64,000 nucleotides of DNA, from NCBI RefSeq assembly GCF_000719865.1, contig NZ_JOID01000010.1:1-64000 (forward strand), written 5' to 3'. This stretch comes from Streptomyces albus subsp. albus (lineage in GTDB: Bacteria > Actinomycetota > Actinomycetes > Streptomycetales > Streptomycetaceae). Shown here one piece after another: positions 48,137-57,767 of this stretch. Made by a program: the position numbers and the translations under genes. The notes beneath the pieces were generated by a model. The model ran no database searches and had not been told where the DNA came from. It saw nothing but the letters and a program-made list of their open reading frames with translations. Position 1 is the stretch's first letter. Each line of letters opens with the position of its first letter.

Positions 48137-50119
48137 TCAGCCGTCGATCGCGCCGGCCAGCCGGTGCAGGCGCAGGGCGAGCTGCACCTCCAGGGCGCGG
48201 GAGGGGGACTGCCAGTCCGCGCCGAGGAGCCGGCCGACGCGCTCCAGCCGCTGCGCGACCGTGTTCACGTGGACGTGCAGCTCGTCCTTGGTGCGGGCCG
48301 GGCTCATGCCGCAGGCGAAGTACGCCTCCACGGTGCGCGTCAGCTCGGTGCCGCGCCGCGCGTCGTAGTCGGTGACCGGGCCGATCGTGCGGCGGACGAA
48401 GGACGCGACGTCCCGCGAGTCGGCCAGCAGCAGTCCGAGGAACCCGAAGTCCTCGGCCGCCGCGCCCTGTCCGGCCCGCCCCAGCAGGAGCAGCGACTCC
48501 AGGCAGCGCCGGGCCTCGGCGTACGCGGCGGCGACGGCGCCCGGACGCGCCACGGGCGCCGGTACGGGCGCGGACGCGCCGACGGTGACGGTGCCCCGGA
48601 CGGCGGTGCCGAGCTGTCTCGCGGCCTGCCGGGCGGTCTCGGCGGCGCTCTCCTCCGGTCCGGCCGGGAGCAGCAGCACCGTGCCGCCGTCACGGGCGGC
48701 GGCCAGGCCCTGCCGGGTCGCGGCGAGGTGCGAGGCCGCCGACCAGAGGCGCCGGCGGTCGGCGGTCTGCCGTGCGGCCGCGCCGCCCCCCGCTTCCGCG
48801 CTGTCCCCGCGGGGCCCGCCGCCGTTCCCGTCATCGGCCCCGTCTCCGCTCTCCACGCGGGCCGCGAGGACGACGTGCGGTGCGTCGAGGTCGGCCGTCA
48901 GCCGGGCCGCGCGCTCGCGCAGCAGGCTCGGGTCGCGGTCCGGGGCGTCCAGCAGGTCGTCCAGAAGCTCGCCCCGCACCCGCTGCTCGGCCTCTCCCGC
49001 CGAGCGGCGGGCGATCAGCAGCAGCGAGGTGACCATGGCGGCGCGCTCCAGTGTGCGCTGGTCGACGGGATCGAGTTCCGGGTGCCCGTGCAGCACGAGG
49101 GCGCCGAAGAGCTCCCCGCCCGCGGAGACGGCGGCCACCCAGTCGTCGCCGTGCCGTACCGCGCGCCCGGCGGTGCGGGAACGCTCCACGACCGGGTCCG
49201 GCGAGGCGCCCGTCCCGGTGAACTCCACGGCTCCGGAGAGCACTTCGGCCACCGCGTCCGCCACGTCGCGCACCCCGCCGCCCCGGAGCACCAGCTCGGT
49301 CAGCCGGTCGTGGACCTCCGAGGCGCGCTCGATGACGGCGCTGCGGTCGCGGATGACGCCGTGGGCGGTCTCCAGCTCGGCGAGCGCGGCGCGCGTCTCG
49401 GACAGCAGGTTCGCGGAGTCGATGGCAACGGCGGCGTGCGCGGCGAAGGAGGCGAGCAGGGCGATCTGCTCGCGTTCGAAGACCCGGGCCCGCCGGTCCG
49501 CGGCGAACAGCACCCCGATCACGCTGCCGCCGATCACCAGCGGTACGCCGAGGATCGCGACCAGGCCCTCGTCGCGCACACCCGAATCGATGGTCCGGGT
49601 GTGCTCGAAGCGCGGATCGTCGAAGTAGCTGTCGGTGACGTACGGGCGCGCGGTCTGCGCGACGAGCCCGCCCAGCCCCTCCCCCATGCCGAGCCGGAGC
49701 TGCTGGAAGCGGGCCGACACCGAGCCGTCGGTGACCCGCATGTAGGTGTCGCCGGCCTCCGGGTCGTTGAGCGTCATGTAGGCGCACTCGGTGCCCAGCA
49801 GCGACCGGGCGCGCTGCACGATGGCCTGCAGCACGGCGTCCAGATCGCGGAGGCCGGCCAGGTCGTGCGCGGTCTCGAAGAGGGCCGACAGCTCCGCCTC
49901 GCGCCGCCGGCGTCCCTCCAGCTCGGTCCGCACCCGCAGGGCGAGCAGCTTGCCGCGCTCCAGGGCGGCCAGTTCCCCCGGTCCGGCGCCGTCCGCGCGG
50001 GCCCGCCGGAGCGGCTGCTCGTACTCCTCGACGGGCGCGCCGCGGGACAGCAGCTCCAGATAGGGGGCTTCGGCGGCTCCGGCGGGCCGGCGCTGGGATC
50101 CGGGCATGGACCCAGGCAT
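48137..50119 (-). CDS. GAF-domain PucR/CdaR-type transcriptional regulator
   Basis: 660 residues. A GAF domain lies at ~75-220 (Y-M-T-L-N-D-P-E-A-G-D-T, G-V-P-L-V-I-G-G-S-V-I-G-V-L). A central helical region follows. A C-terminal PucR-type helix-turn-helix spans ~600-650 (M-S-P-A-R-T-K-D-E-L-H-V-H-V-N-T-V-A-Q-R). Such regulators sense a small molecule and activate an adjacent catabolic gene; here 3-hydroxybutyrate dehydrogenase lies just upstream on the same strand, 161 bp away. The start could be ATG 50119 or ATG 50107 (M-P-G-S repeated). Confidence 0.88.
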   Translation of the reverse strand: MPGSMPGSQRRPAGAAEAPYLELLSRGAPVEEYEQPLRRARADGAGPGELAALERGKLLALRVRTELEGRRRREAELSALFETAHDLAGLRDLDAVLQAIVQRARSLLGTECAYMTLNDPEAGDTYMRVTDGSVSARFQQLRLGMGEGLGGLVAQTARPYVTDSYFDDPRFEHTRTIDSGVRDEGLVAILGVPLVIGGSVIGVLFAADRRARVFEREQIALLASFAAHAAVAIDSANLLSETRAALAELETAHGVIRDRSAVIERASEVHDRLTELVLRGGGVRDVADAVAEVLSGAVEFTGTGASPDPVVERSRTAGRAVRHGDDWVAAVSAGGELFGALVLHGHPELDPVDQRTLERAAMVTSLLLIARRSAGEAEQRVRGELLDDLLDAPDRDPSLLRERAARLTADLDAPHVVLAARVESGDGADDGNGGGPRGDSAEAGGGAAARQTADRRRLWSAASHLAATRQGLAAARDGGTVLLLPAGPEESAAETARQAARQLGTAVRGTVTVGASAPVPAPVARPGAVAAAYAEARRCLESLLLLGRAGQGAAAEDFGFLGLLLADSRDVASFVRRTIGPVTDYDARRGTELTRTVEAYFACGMSPARTKDELHVHVNTVAQRLERVGRLLGADWQSPSRALEVQLALRLHRLAGAIDG

Positions 50120-50280
50120 ACCCGGGGTGGGTCCCCCGGCGCCAGCCGGGCGCGATGCCCGCGCTCCGACGGAGCGGGTCACCTCCGTCACGGGGCGGCC
50201 GCCGGCGTGCCCTTCCGCGGCTCCCGGTCCCGGCCCGTTCGCGTCCTCGGGGCCGTTGCCGCCGGGCGCACCGGAGCCGG

Positions 50281-51120
50281 TCAGTGCGCGGTCCAACCGC
50301 CGTCGAGCGGGAGCGCCGCACCGGTGACGAAGGACGCCTCCGGGGTGCACAGATAGGCGACGGCCTCGGCGACCTCCTCCGGCTCGACCAGCCGCTTGAG
50401 GGCCGAGTCGGCGAGCAGGATGTCGCTGACGACGCGGTCGGCGGGGATTCCGTGGGCGGCGGCCTGGTCGGCGATCTGCCGCTCGACGAGCGGGGTGCGG
50501 ACATAGCCGGGGTTGACGCAGTTGGACGTCACGCCGTGCTCCGCGCCTTCGAGCGCGGCCACCTTGGAGAGCCCTTCGAGGCCGTGCTTGGCGGCCACGT
50601 ACGCCGATTTGAAGCGGGACGCGCGCAGGCCGTGCACCGAGGAGATGTTGACGATACGGCCCCACCCCTGCCCGTACATGTGCGGCAGCGCTCCGCGGAT
50701 CAGGCGGAAGGGGGCCTCCAGCATGACCGTCAGGACGGTCGAGAACACCTCGGGCGGGAACTCCTCGATGGGGCGGACCAGTTGCAGCCCGGCGTTGTTG
50801 ACCAGCACATCGGTGCCGGCGGCCGCGCGTTCCGCCGCGTCGAGGTCGGTGAGGTCGAGGACCCTCGGCTCCACGGTGCCGGGCAGGCCCCCGGCCCGGG
50901 CGGCGAGCTCCTCCAGGCCGGCGGCGTCCCGGTCCACGGCTCTGACCCCGGCTCCGGCCGCCGCGAGGCGCAGGGCGCAGGCGCGGCCGATACCGCCGGC
51001 CGCGCCGGTGACGAGGGCGGTGCGCCCGGTGAGGTCGAGACCGACGGAGGACCGCGCGGGGGCGGCCGCTCGGGCGGGGTGGGGGGTGGCGGCGGGATCC
51101 GCCGCGGAGGGCAGGGTCAT
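50281..51120 (-). CDS. 3-hydroxybutyrate dehydrogenase (SDR)
   Basis: 279 residues. A ~30-residue Ala/Pro-rich N-terminal extension precedes T-G-A-A-G-G-I-G (cofactor loop), N-N-A-G-L-Q, catalytic Ser in N-I-S-S-V-H-G-L and Y-V-A-A-K, then S-N-C-V-N-P-G-Y-V-R-T-P-L-V. The V-H-G-L and P-G-Y-V-R-T-P-L segments are characteristic of D-3-hydroxybutyrate dehydrogenases, which interconvert 3-hydroxybutyrate and acetoacetate with NAD+. It lies between the NUDIX gene and the PucR-type regulator on one strand. Confidence 0.9.
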   Translation of the reverse strand: MTLPSAADPAATPHPARAAAPARSSVGLDLTGRTALVTGAAGGIGRACALRLAAAGAGVRAVDRDAAGLEELAARAGGLPGTVEPRVLDLTDLDAAERAAAGTDVLVNNAGLQLVRPIEEFPPEVFSTVLTVMLEAPFRLIRGALPHMYGQGWGRIVNISSVHGLRASRFKSAYVAAKHGLEGLSKVAALEGAEHGVTSNCVNPGYVRTPLVERQIADQAAAHGIPADRVVSDILLADSALKRLVEPEEVAEAVAYLCTPEASFVTGAALPLDGGWTAH

Positions 51121-51176
51121 GCCCGGCACCCTAGGCAGGACCGGCCGCGCCCACCGATGTGGCGCGGACCCATACT

Positions 51177-51656
51177 TCAGCCGCCGGTCATGGGGTCGAA
51201 CCACGCGGGGCCGTCGCCGAGGGCCTGCTTGACGCGGTTCACGGCGAAGTCCTCCAGGTCCGGCAGCCCGTCCACCGGGAACCAGCCCACCTCCAGCGAC
51301 TCCTCGTCGTTGACCCGGGCCTCGCCGCCCGTGGCGCGGCAGCGGAAGGAGGTGTCCACGAACTGGCACAGGTCGCCGTTCGGGTAGCGCACCGGTTCGA
51401 GGGTCTGCACCAGCACCAGCCGCTCCGGCACGCACCGCACCGCGGTCTCCTCGTACACCTCGCGCACCGCCGTCCGGGCGGGCTGCTCCCCGGGCTCGAC
51501 GATGCCGCCGATGATGGACCAGCGCCCGGTGTCGGCGCGGCGGACGAGCAGCACGCGCTGCGCGTCGTCGAACACGATGGCGCTGACGCCGGGGAGGAAG
51601 AGCAACTGCTGTCCGGCCGTGGCCCGCAGGTCGCGGATGAAATCGGGTGTGGGCAT
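51177..51656 (-). CDS. NUDIX hydrolase
   Basis: 159 residues. The Nudix box G-I-V-E-P-G-E-Q-P-A-R-T-A-V-R-E-V-Y-E-E-T is present, with the R-E-x-x-E-E metal-binding core; the usual final Gly is Ala. The flanking fold W-S-I-I-G-G and E-V-G-W-F-P fits ADP-ribose/NTP-type pyrophosphatases. It cleaves a nucleoside diphosphate linked to another group; the substrate is unknown. The stop is 56 bp before the dehydrogenase start on the same strand, possibly one operon. Confidence 0.92.
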   Translation of the reverse strand: MPTPDFIRDLRATAGQQLLFLPGVSAIVFDDAQRVLLVRRADTGRWSIIGGIVEPGEQPARTAVREVYEETAVRCVPERLVLVQTLEPVRYPNGDLCQFVDTSFRCRATGGEARVNDEESLEVGWFPVDGLPDLEDFAVNRVKQALGDGPAWFDPMTGG

Positions 51657-51832
51657 GGGCCGAGCCTAAGGGCTGTGACCGGGGCGTTCCGCCGGTGGCA
51701 CAGGTCCGGCCCGCTGATCCCGCCGGACACCTCCACACCCCGTGGGCTCAGCCGTTACGGTGTGGCGCACCACATGCCCGCGCGCGGCCCCGTGCCGTGA
51801 ACGGTGCCCGTTCGAGCTGGGGGGTCGACGGG

Positions 51833-52957
51833 ATGGTTCCGTCCTCGGGAGGTCTCACGGAGGAGCCGCGCGGCAGCGCCGCCGACGCCGCCGGTGTGGT
51901 GGTGTTCGGCTGCTGCGCGGCCTGGGCGCTCATCACCGCGGCCGGACGCGACGCGCGGCCGGAGGGGATGCTGCTCGCTCTGCTGGCGGTCGCGGCCGGA
52001 TACGCGTTCGGCCGGATCGGCGGCGCGCTGCTGCCGGTCGCCGTGCCCGCCGCGGCGGCCTTCGCGGGTGCCTTCGCCGCTCTCGCGGCGCCGGAGAGCC
52101 TGCCCGGAGCGGTCGTCATGGTGCCCGCCCCCGGCCACGGCGGGGCGGAGACGGCCCAACTGGCGCTGGCCGCGGGCACCGCCTGCTGTGCGGCCTGGGC
52201 CGCGCGCCGCGGCGGAACGCGGGCGGTGCTGCGGCTCGCGGTCGCGGGGATCGGCGTGGCCGCGCTGCTGGCGGGTTCGCCGGTGGGCTGCGTGGTGGTC
52301 GTGGTCGTCCTGCTGTGCTCCTCGGCGGTCGCGCGGACGCGGCGCCGGGCGCCCGTGCTGGCGGGTTGCGCGCTGACGGCGGCTCTGGTGACCGGCGGCA
52401 CGGTGGCGATGGCCGGGGACGCGCTGCCGGACGGCCCTGCGGCCGTCCTGGAGGGGCGGCTGACCGAACACCGGGTGCTGCTCTGGCGGGACGCCCTCGG
52501 GCTGGCGGCCGACCGGCCCGTGCTCGGCATCGGCCCGGACGGTTTCGGCGCGCTGAGCGAGACCGTGCGGGACACCCCCGGGTCGGACGGCAAACCGCAC
52601 TCGGCACCGCTCCAACTCGCCTCGGAACAGGGCCTTCCGGGCGTCGCGCTGCTGGGGGCGGCCTTCTGCTGGACGCTGTTCGCCCTGAGCCGGTCGCCGC
52701 GCTCCACGCCGGTCGTCCTGACCGCCGGGGCCTCGCTGACGGCCCTGGCCGCGCTGGCGGGCGTCGGCAACGCGCTGAGCTTCCCCCAGGTGACGGTCGC
52801 GGCCGGGCTGCTCGCGGGCGTCGCCACCTCCCGCCCGCTGGCCTACGGAACGGGCCCGGAACCCGTGGCGGCAGCGGCCCCGGACGGGCCGGGCCGGCCG
52901 GCCCGGGTCCACCGGGAGGGCGACGGAAGGCAGGCGGAGGGCGCTCCCGGAAACTGA
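51833..52957 (+). CDS. O-antigen-ligase-like (Wzy/WaaL-type) membrane protein
   Basis: 374 residues with about nine to ten hydrophobic helices separated by short basic loops, and one larger extracytoplasmic loop (~195-255). That loop carries R-V-L-L-W-R-D-A-L-G-L-A-A-D-R-P-V-L-G-I-G-P-D-G-F and H-S-A-P-L-Q-L-A-S-E-Q-G-L-P-G-V. These are the landmarks of O-antigen ligase/polymerase (Wzy_C) proteins, including the catalytic-type His. Such proteins join glycans to lipid carriers or lipids. The ATG at 51833 has GGGGGG 8 nt upstream. No other polysaccharide genes are adjacent; its C-terminal ~35 residues are low-complexity. Confidence 0.82.
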   Translation: MVPSSGGLTEEPRGSAADAAGVVVFGCCAAWALITAAGRDARPEGMLLALLAVAAGYAFGRIGGALLPVAVPAAAAFAGAFAALAAPESLPGAVVMVPAPGHGGAETAQLALAAGTACCAAWAARRGGTRAVLRLAVAGIGVAALLAGSPVGCVVVVVVLLCSSAVARTRRRAPVLAGCALTAALVTGGTVAMAGDALPDGPAAVLEGRLTEHRVLLWRDALGLAADRPVLGIGPDGFGALSETVRDTPGSDGKPHSAPLQLASEQGLPGVALLGAAFCWTLFALSRSPRSTPVVLTAGASLTALAALAGVGNALSFPQVTVAAGLLAGVATSRPLAYGTGPEPVAAAAPDGPGRPARVHREGDGRQAEGAPGN

Positions 52958-53408
52958 TGTCCCCGGTGCCCGCTGCCCGGGCCCGGGGCAAGACCCACCC
53001 ATGCCCAGGCCCTCTCCACCTCGCCCGCCACCGCATCAGCGTCTTGTCCGCCATGCTCCGAGACGGAACCTTCCACGAACCCGCCACCCCCACGCGCCGC
53101 TTCACGAAGACAGAGAGGCACCCTCCGGCCCGCACGGCCGGAGTCACACGCCGGGACACGCCCGGGAGCGGCCGCCGCCGCGGTGGGGGCCCGGCGCTCG
53201 CTGCTGCGCCCCGTCCGCGGTGACCGGCTCCGCGCCCGCGCCGGTCACCACCGGGGCGGGCGCGGGGCCCGGCCGGCCGAGCCGGAGGGCGGATCCCTGA
53301 GAGCAGAGGCCCGGGCCCGGTCGGCCGGGTGGGCGTACAGCCCCGGGGGACGGGCCGGGCCCGGATCGGCCGCGGGCCGGGGCCTCTCGGGCCGGCCGCG
53401 GGGCCGGG
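52958..53408. other. Intergenic region between converging genes
   Basis: 451 bp with no credible gene. It is very GC-rich with many short self-complementary runs. One clear hairpin lies at 53123-53143. The remainder (53145-53408) consists of GGCC-rich low-complexity sequence with no recognised signal. Confidence 0.4.
53123..53143. terminator. Hairpin terminator
   Basis: Perfect 8-bp stem CTCCGGCC / GGCCGGAG with a 5-nt loop, between the converging ligase-like and racemase-like genes. Confidence 0.6.
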
Positions 53409-54197
53409 TCAGCCGCGGGCCGGGCTCACGGCGCCCAGGGAGCGGCCCTCGGCGTAGGCCAGGGCGGACGCCGGCAGGCCCGTCTCCCGGCCGTTCTGCA
53501 GCACGACCAGTTCGTCCGACGGGGCGGCCTCCGGCCGGGGCTCCGCGCCGATGCGCCGGAGCGCCTGCGCGGCGACGGCGCCGGCCGAGCCGTACAGGGT
53601 GACCGCCGGCCCGTCCGGCCGCCGGACGGCGGCCAGAATGCGCTCGGCGACCAGTTCGTAGTGGGTGCAGCCCAGGACGACGGCCCGGACGTCGGGCGGG
53701 GTGAGCGCCGCGGCGGCGGCCAGGGCCGTGTCGATGTCCGTCTCGTCGGCGCGCTCCACGGCGTCCGCGAGCCCGGGGCAGGGCACTTCGGTGACGTCCA
53801 CGCCGTCCGCGAAGTCCCGGATCAGCCGCCGCTGGTACGGGCTGCCGGTGGTGGCGGGGGTGGCCCAGATGGCCACCGGGCCGCCGCCGGCCGCCGCGGG
53901 CTTGATCGCCGGTACGGTGCCGATCACCGGCAGGCCGGGCTCGAGTGCGGCCCGGAGCGCGGGCAGGGCGTGGACGGAGGCGGTGTTGCAGGCGACGATC
54001 AGCGCGTCCGGCCGGTGGGCGGCCGCCGCTCCCGCGCAGGCGAGGGCGCGGTCGGTGAGGTCCTCGGGGGTGCGCGGACCCCAGGGCATGCCGTCGGGGT
54101 CGGAGGAAAGCACCAGGGCCGCGTCGGGCCGCAGTGCGCGCACCGCGGCCGCGGCCGCCAGCAGTCCCAAGCCGGAGTCCAAGAGCGCGATCTTCAC
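53409..54197 (-). CDS. Glutamate/aspartate racemase paralogue (MurI-like)
   Basis: 262 residues. Both catalytic cysteine motifs are intact: A-C-N-T-A-S (first) and G-C-T-H-Y (second), as in glutamate racemases that supply D-Glu for peptidoglycan. The N-terminus reads L-D-S-G-L-G-L-L rather than the usual F-D-S-G-V-G-G-L of MurI. Sequence around the substrate loop is also Ala-rich, so this is probably a paralogue with another substrate or a backup enzyme, not the housekeeping murI. The start at 54197 is the natural strand-1 start. A single gene, with no wall-synthesis neighbours. Confidence 0.85.
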   Translation of the reverse strand: MKIALLDSGLGLLAAAAAVRALRPDAALVLSSDPDGMPWGPRTPEDLTDRALACAGAAAAHRPDALIVACNTASVHALPALRAALEPGLPVIGTVPAIKPAAAGGGPVAIWATPATTGSPYQRRLIRDFADGVDVTEVPCPGLADAVERADETDIDTALAAAAALTPPDVRAVVLGCTHYELVAERILAAVRRPDGPAVTLYGSAGAVAAQALRRIGAEPRPEAAPSDELVVLQNGRETGLPASALAYAEGRSLGAVSPARG

Positions 54198-54305
54198 CGG
54201 GCAACCTTATGCGATGGGCGCCGGGGCCCCGCAAGGAGCCCGGGAAGGCCCGGGAGGCGCCGGCCGCTCCGGGCACACGGATGACCGGGACCGAAACGCG
54301 GGGGC

Positions 54306-55556
54306 ATGTCACCGGCACCACTCTCCGCGTCCGGCAGACTCCCCGGAGTGACCTTCCTTACCTCGATCGCCGTCCTGTCCCTGGCCGCCTGGGGGTGGCT
54401 CCTGCTGGGCCGGGGGTTCTTCTGGCGGACGGACGTCCGGCTGCCGGAGCGCAGGGAGCCCGCCCGCTGGCCTCCGGTGGCCGTCGTCGTACCGGCGCGG
54501 AACGAGGCCGCCGTGCTGCCCGACAGCCTTCCCTCCCTGCTCGGCCAGGACTATCCGGGGCACGCCGAGATCTTCCTGGTGGACGACGGCAGTACCGACA
54601 GCACCGGGGACCTCGCGCGGGCACTGGCCGCCCGCCCCCCGCTCTCCGTGCGCCGGGGCGGTCTGCCGCTGACGGTCATCTCCCCCGGTGAGCCGGAGCC
54701 GGGCTGGACGGGGAAGATGTGGGCGGTGCGGCACGGGATCACGGCGGCCCGGTCCCGTATGCCGGAGCTGGAGTACCTGCTGCTGACCGACGCGGACATC
54801 ACCCATCACCGCGACAGTCTGCGCGAGCTGGTGAGCGCCGCGAGTCACTCGCGTCTCGATCTGCTCTCCCTCATGGCGCGGCTGCGGACCGTGACCCCCT
54901 GGGAGCGGCTGACCGTCCCGGCCTTCGTCCACTTCTTCGCGCAGCTCTACCCCTTCCGCCGGGTCAACCGGCCGGGCTCCCGCACGGTCGCGGCCGCCGG
55001 CGGCTGCATGCTGCTCCGCGACGACGCCGCCGAGCGGGCCGGCTATCCGGAGGCGGTGCGCGACGCGGTCATCGACGACGTCGCCCTGGCGCGGGCCGTG
55101 CGGGACGGCGGCGGGCGGATCTGGCTGGGGCTGGCCGACCGGGTGCGCAGCGTGCGGGCGTCTCCGCGGCTGCGGGACATCTGGGAGATGGTGGCCCGCA
55201 GCGCGTACACGCAACTGCGGTACAGCCCGCTGCTCCTGGCGCTGACGGTGCTCGGGCTGCTGCTGGTCTACGCGGTGCCGCCGGTCGCGCTGCTGGCGGG
55301 CCTGGCGGGCGGGGCCCCGGGGGCGGCGCTGGCGGGCGGTCTGGCGTGGGCGGTGATGGCGGGGACGTATCTGCCGATGCTGCGCTACTACGGGCTGCCG
55401 CCGCAGGCGTCGCTGCTGCTGCCGTTCACGGCGGGGCTCTACCTGGCGATGACCGTCGACTCGGCGGTGCGGCACGCGCGGGGCCGGGGGGCGGTCTGGA
55501 AGGGGCGGGTGTACGCGCCGCGGCCCGGCACCGCCGAGGAGGGTGCCGGGCCGTGA
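54306..55556 (+). CDS. HpnB-like glycosyltransferase (GT2)
   Basis: 416 residues. An N-terminal membrane helix (~18-38) precedes the GT2 domain: V-V-V-P-A-R-N-E, L-V-D-D-G-S-T-D-S-T, L-L-T-D-A-D-I (DxD) and I-D-D-V-A-L-A-R-A. Three C-terminal helices follow. The profile (early L-P-x-S-L-P-S-L-L-G-Q-D-Y, W-T-G-K-M-W-A-V) matches hopene-associated glycosyltransferase HpnB. No squalene-hopene cyclase or other hopanoid gene is in the window, so a role in hopanoid or another lipid glycosylation is inferred. Starts at 54306 (ATG) or 54348 (GTG); neither has a clear ribosome site. Confidence 0.88.
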   Translation: MSPAPLSASGRLPGVTFLTSIAVLSLAAWGWLLLGRGFFWRTDVRLPERREPARWPPVAVVVPARNEAAVLPDSLPSLLGQDYPGHAEIFLVDDGSTDSTGDLARALAARPPLSVRRGGLPLTVISPGEPEPGWTGKMWAVRHGITAARSRMPELEYLLLTDADITHHRDSLRELVSAASHSRLDLLSLMARLRTVTPWERLTVPAFVHFFAQLYPFRRVNRPGSRTVAAAGGCMLLRDDAAERAGYPEAVRDAVIDDVALARAVRDGGGRIWLGLADRVRSVRASPRLRDIWEMVARSAYTQLRYSPLLLALTVLGLLLVYAVPPVALLAGLAGGAPGAALAGGLAWAVMAGTYLPMLRYYGLPPQASLLLPFTAGLYLAMTVDSAVRHARGRGAVWKGRVYAPRPGTAEEGAGP

Positions 55557-55599
55557 GGAAGGGGGCGGCGGCCGGAGCCGGGGAGCGGCTGCCGGGCCG

Positions 55600-56922
55600 T
55601 CACTTGCGGCCGGGGGTCCAGTTCATGCCCCAGCCGTAGGCGTAGTCAACGGTGCGCTGGGGGCTGACGCCCCGCTCCGGCACGAGATAGCGGGCCTCGC
55701 GCCGCACCACCAGGTCACCGCCCTCGTTGGTGAGCAGGGCCAGGGCGGCGACGGTGGAGGGCACGGTGCACTCGTCGAGGGAGAAGTCCACCGGGGCGCC
55801 GTGCTGCGGCTGAAGGGTGACCGTCGCGTGCAGGTCGGCGAAGCTGCGGGCGCCCTCGTAGATGGTGACGAAGATCAGGATGCGGCGGAAGTCGCTCTTG
55901 TGGTCGAGGTTGATGGTGAGGTTCTCGCCGGCGGCCCTCGCGCCGGTGCGGTCGTCACCGTCCAGGTGGATGAAGGGCGGCCGGTGCAGCGAGCCGTACG
56001 CGTTGCCGAGGGCCTGGACGACGCCCTTGCTGCCGTCGCGGAGTTCGAAGAGCGCGCACAGGTCGAGGTCCAGGTCGGCGTGCATCGCCATGGCCCGGCC
56101 CAGTTTGCTGCCCCAGCCCTTGAACTGCTTGCGCGTCTCCCAGTTGAGGTTGACGCGCAGGGCGCCGGAGGTGCCGCCCTGCTTGCTGAGCGAGACGGTG
56201 GGGGCGGCCTTGGTGAGCGTCACCTTGGAAAGGCTGACCGGCGCGGCCGGTGCGGCCGGGGGCGCGGGCGGCTGGGCGGGCGCCGGGGTGTGCACCGGCG
56301 CGCCGAGCGGGGCGGCCGGGGCCGGGGCGGGCGGCGCCGGAGGCGGTACGGGCGGCGCGGCGGGGGCCGCGGCGGCGGGAGCGGCCGGTGCGGCGGGCTC
56401 GTCCACGCTGATACCGAAGTCGGTGGCCAGCCCTTCCAGTCCGGAGCCGTATCCCTGCCCGACGGCACGGAACTTCCAGGCGCCCTGGCGGCGGTAGAGC
56501 TCCCCGAGCACGAAGGCGGTCTCGACGGTGGCGTCCTCGCTGTCGAAACGGGCCAGCTCCGCGCCGTTCGCCGCGTCGAGCACCCGGATGTGGAGGCCGG
56601 GGACCTGCCCGAAGGCGCCGCCGTCCGCGGAGGCGGCGAGGACGACGGTCTCCACGGCCGGCTCGGTGCGTGCGAGATCGACCTCCAGGGTGTCGGTGAC
56701 CAGATCCCCGGAGGTGCGCTTGCCGGTGTGCCGCACGGCCCCGGAGGTGTGCGCCGGCTGGTTGTAGAAGACGAAGTCCGCGTCGGAGCGGACCTTCCCG
56801 GACGCCTGGAGCAGCAGGGCCGAGGCGTCCGCGTCCGGCACGCCCGGGCCCGTGCGCCAGCCCAGCTCCACCCGCACCGCCGGCGCCGGAACCGGGACAT
56901 TGGTGCCCTTGCGCATCGTCAT
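55600..56922 (-). CDS. TerD-domain protein (TerA-like, two-domain)
   Basis: 440 residues. The N-terminal TerD-type domain (~1-175) has [12 protein letters not shown] and D-F-V-F-Y-N-Q-P. A Pro/Ala-rich linker (~176-230) follows. A C-terminal TerA/TerD-like domain (~245-440) has [10 protein letters not shown] and [11 protein letters not shown]. The Asp-rich loops bind Ca2+ in related proteins. These proteins belong to stress and tellurite-resistance networks whose exact function is unknown. Ends with Y-A-Y-G-W-G-M-N-W. Confidence 0.9.
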   Translation of the reverse strand: MTMRKGTNVPVPAPAVRVELGWRTGPGVPDADASALLLQASGKVRSDADFVFYNQPAHTSGAVRHTGKRTSGDLVTDTLEVDLARTEPAVETVVLAASADGGAFGQVPGLHIRVLDAANGAELARFDSEDATVETAFVLGELYRRQGAWKFRAVGQGYGSGLEGLATDFGISVDEPAAPAAPAAAAPAAPPVPPPAPPAPAPAAPLGAPVHTPAPAQPPAPPAAPAAPVSLSKVTLTKAAPTVSLSKQGGTSGALRVNLNWETRKQFKGWGSKLGRAMAMHADLDLDLCALFELRDGSKGVVQALGNAYGSLHRPPFIHLDGDDRTGARAAGENLTINLDHKSDFRRILIFVTIYEGARSFADLHATVTLQPQHGAPVDFSLDECTVPSTVAALALLTNEGGDLVVRREARYLVPERGVSPQRTVDYAYGWGMNWTPGRK

Positions 56923-57216
56923 GCCTCTCCCCCTCGATCTCTCGGATCTGTCCTGCCGGGCCGCGTCCGCGGCACGACTTCGTCCGGGAACAACCTATGA
57001 CCGGGCGCCGCGATGCGGTACCGCAACGCCCCCGGGGAGGCCCCCGATCACCTCTCCGTCACCGGTTCGGAACCCGGATTTCACCGGGTGGGAGCGGCCA
57101 GGCGGAGGCATTCGTCCGGTTCCGTCCCCTTGCTGCTCCACAGCCGCTCCGAACTCGCGAAACAACCCCCTTACTGCTCTCCCCAATAGGCACATCATGG
57201 GCTTAACTTATTCAGC

Positions 57217-57702
57217 ATGACCTCCCCCCGCTCCACCTATGGCGGCGGTTACTACTCCGCGTCCGCCTTCCCCGACACCCCGATCTACGACAGCCTCGTC
57301 GCAGAACGTGGTACCCCGCAGATCGCGCCGATCCGTGTGCCGGCGGCATACGACACCGGCAGCAATCTGCCCGCGCTGCCGTCGGCTCTCCCCGCGCTGC
57401 CGGCCGCCCCGTCCCAGCCGTCGCAGGGATACGGATACGGCTACCCGGGGCCGCAGCAGCACGCGCCGCTCCAGCACGCTCCCGCGCCGCACATCCCGCA
57501 GCAGGCCGGCCCCCCGCGGGGCTACCCCGGTCCGCAGCAGTACCAGGGCGGCCAGGCGGGCGGCGGCACCGGCTACGACGCGATGCGCCCGGCGACTCCC
57601 CGCCCGGCCGCCCCGCGTCCGGCGGCCCCGCGCCCGGCGCCCGGCCCGTACGAGGATCCGTACGGCCAGCAGCGCCCGTACTACCAGGGCCGCGGCTACT
57701 GA
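57217..57702 (+). CDS. DUF6643 family Pro/Gly/Gln/Tyr-rich protein
   Basis: 161 residues. The N-terminal ~50 residues (T-S-P-R-S-T-Y-G-G-G-Y-Y-S-A-S-A-F-P-D-T) are strongly conserved among streptomycetes. The rest is low-complexity, rich in Pro, Gln, Gly and Tyr (Y-G-Y-G-Y-P-G-P-Q-Q). No ribosome site is visible, but TAACTT ends 8 nt before the ATG, so the mRNA may be leaderless. There is no signal peptide. Function unknown; the composition suggests a disordered or phase-separating protein. Confidence 0.88.
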   Translation: MTSPRSTYGGGYYSASAFPDTPIYDSLVAERGTPQIAPIRVPAAYDTGSNLPALPSALPALPAAPSQPSQGYGYGYPGPQQHAPLQHAPAPHIPQQAGPPRGYPGPQQYQGGQAGGGTGYDAMRPATPRPAAPRPAAPRPAPGPYEDPYGQQRPYYQGRGY

Positions 57703-57767
57703 CGGGACCGGCCGCGGTGTCCGGGCGACCGGCCGGCGCGGCACGGCCCGGTGGCACACTGCTCCCC

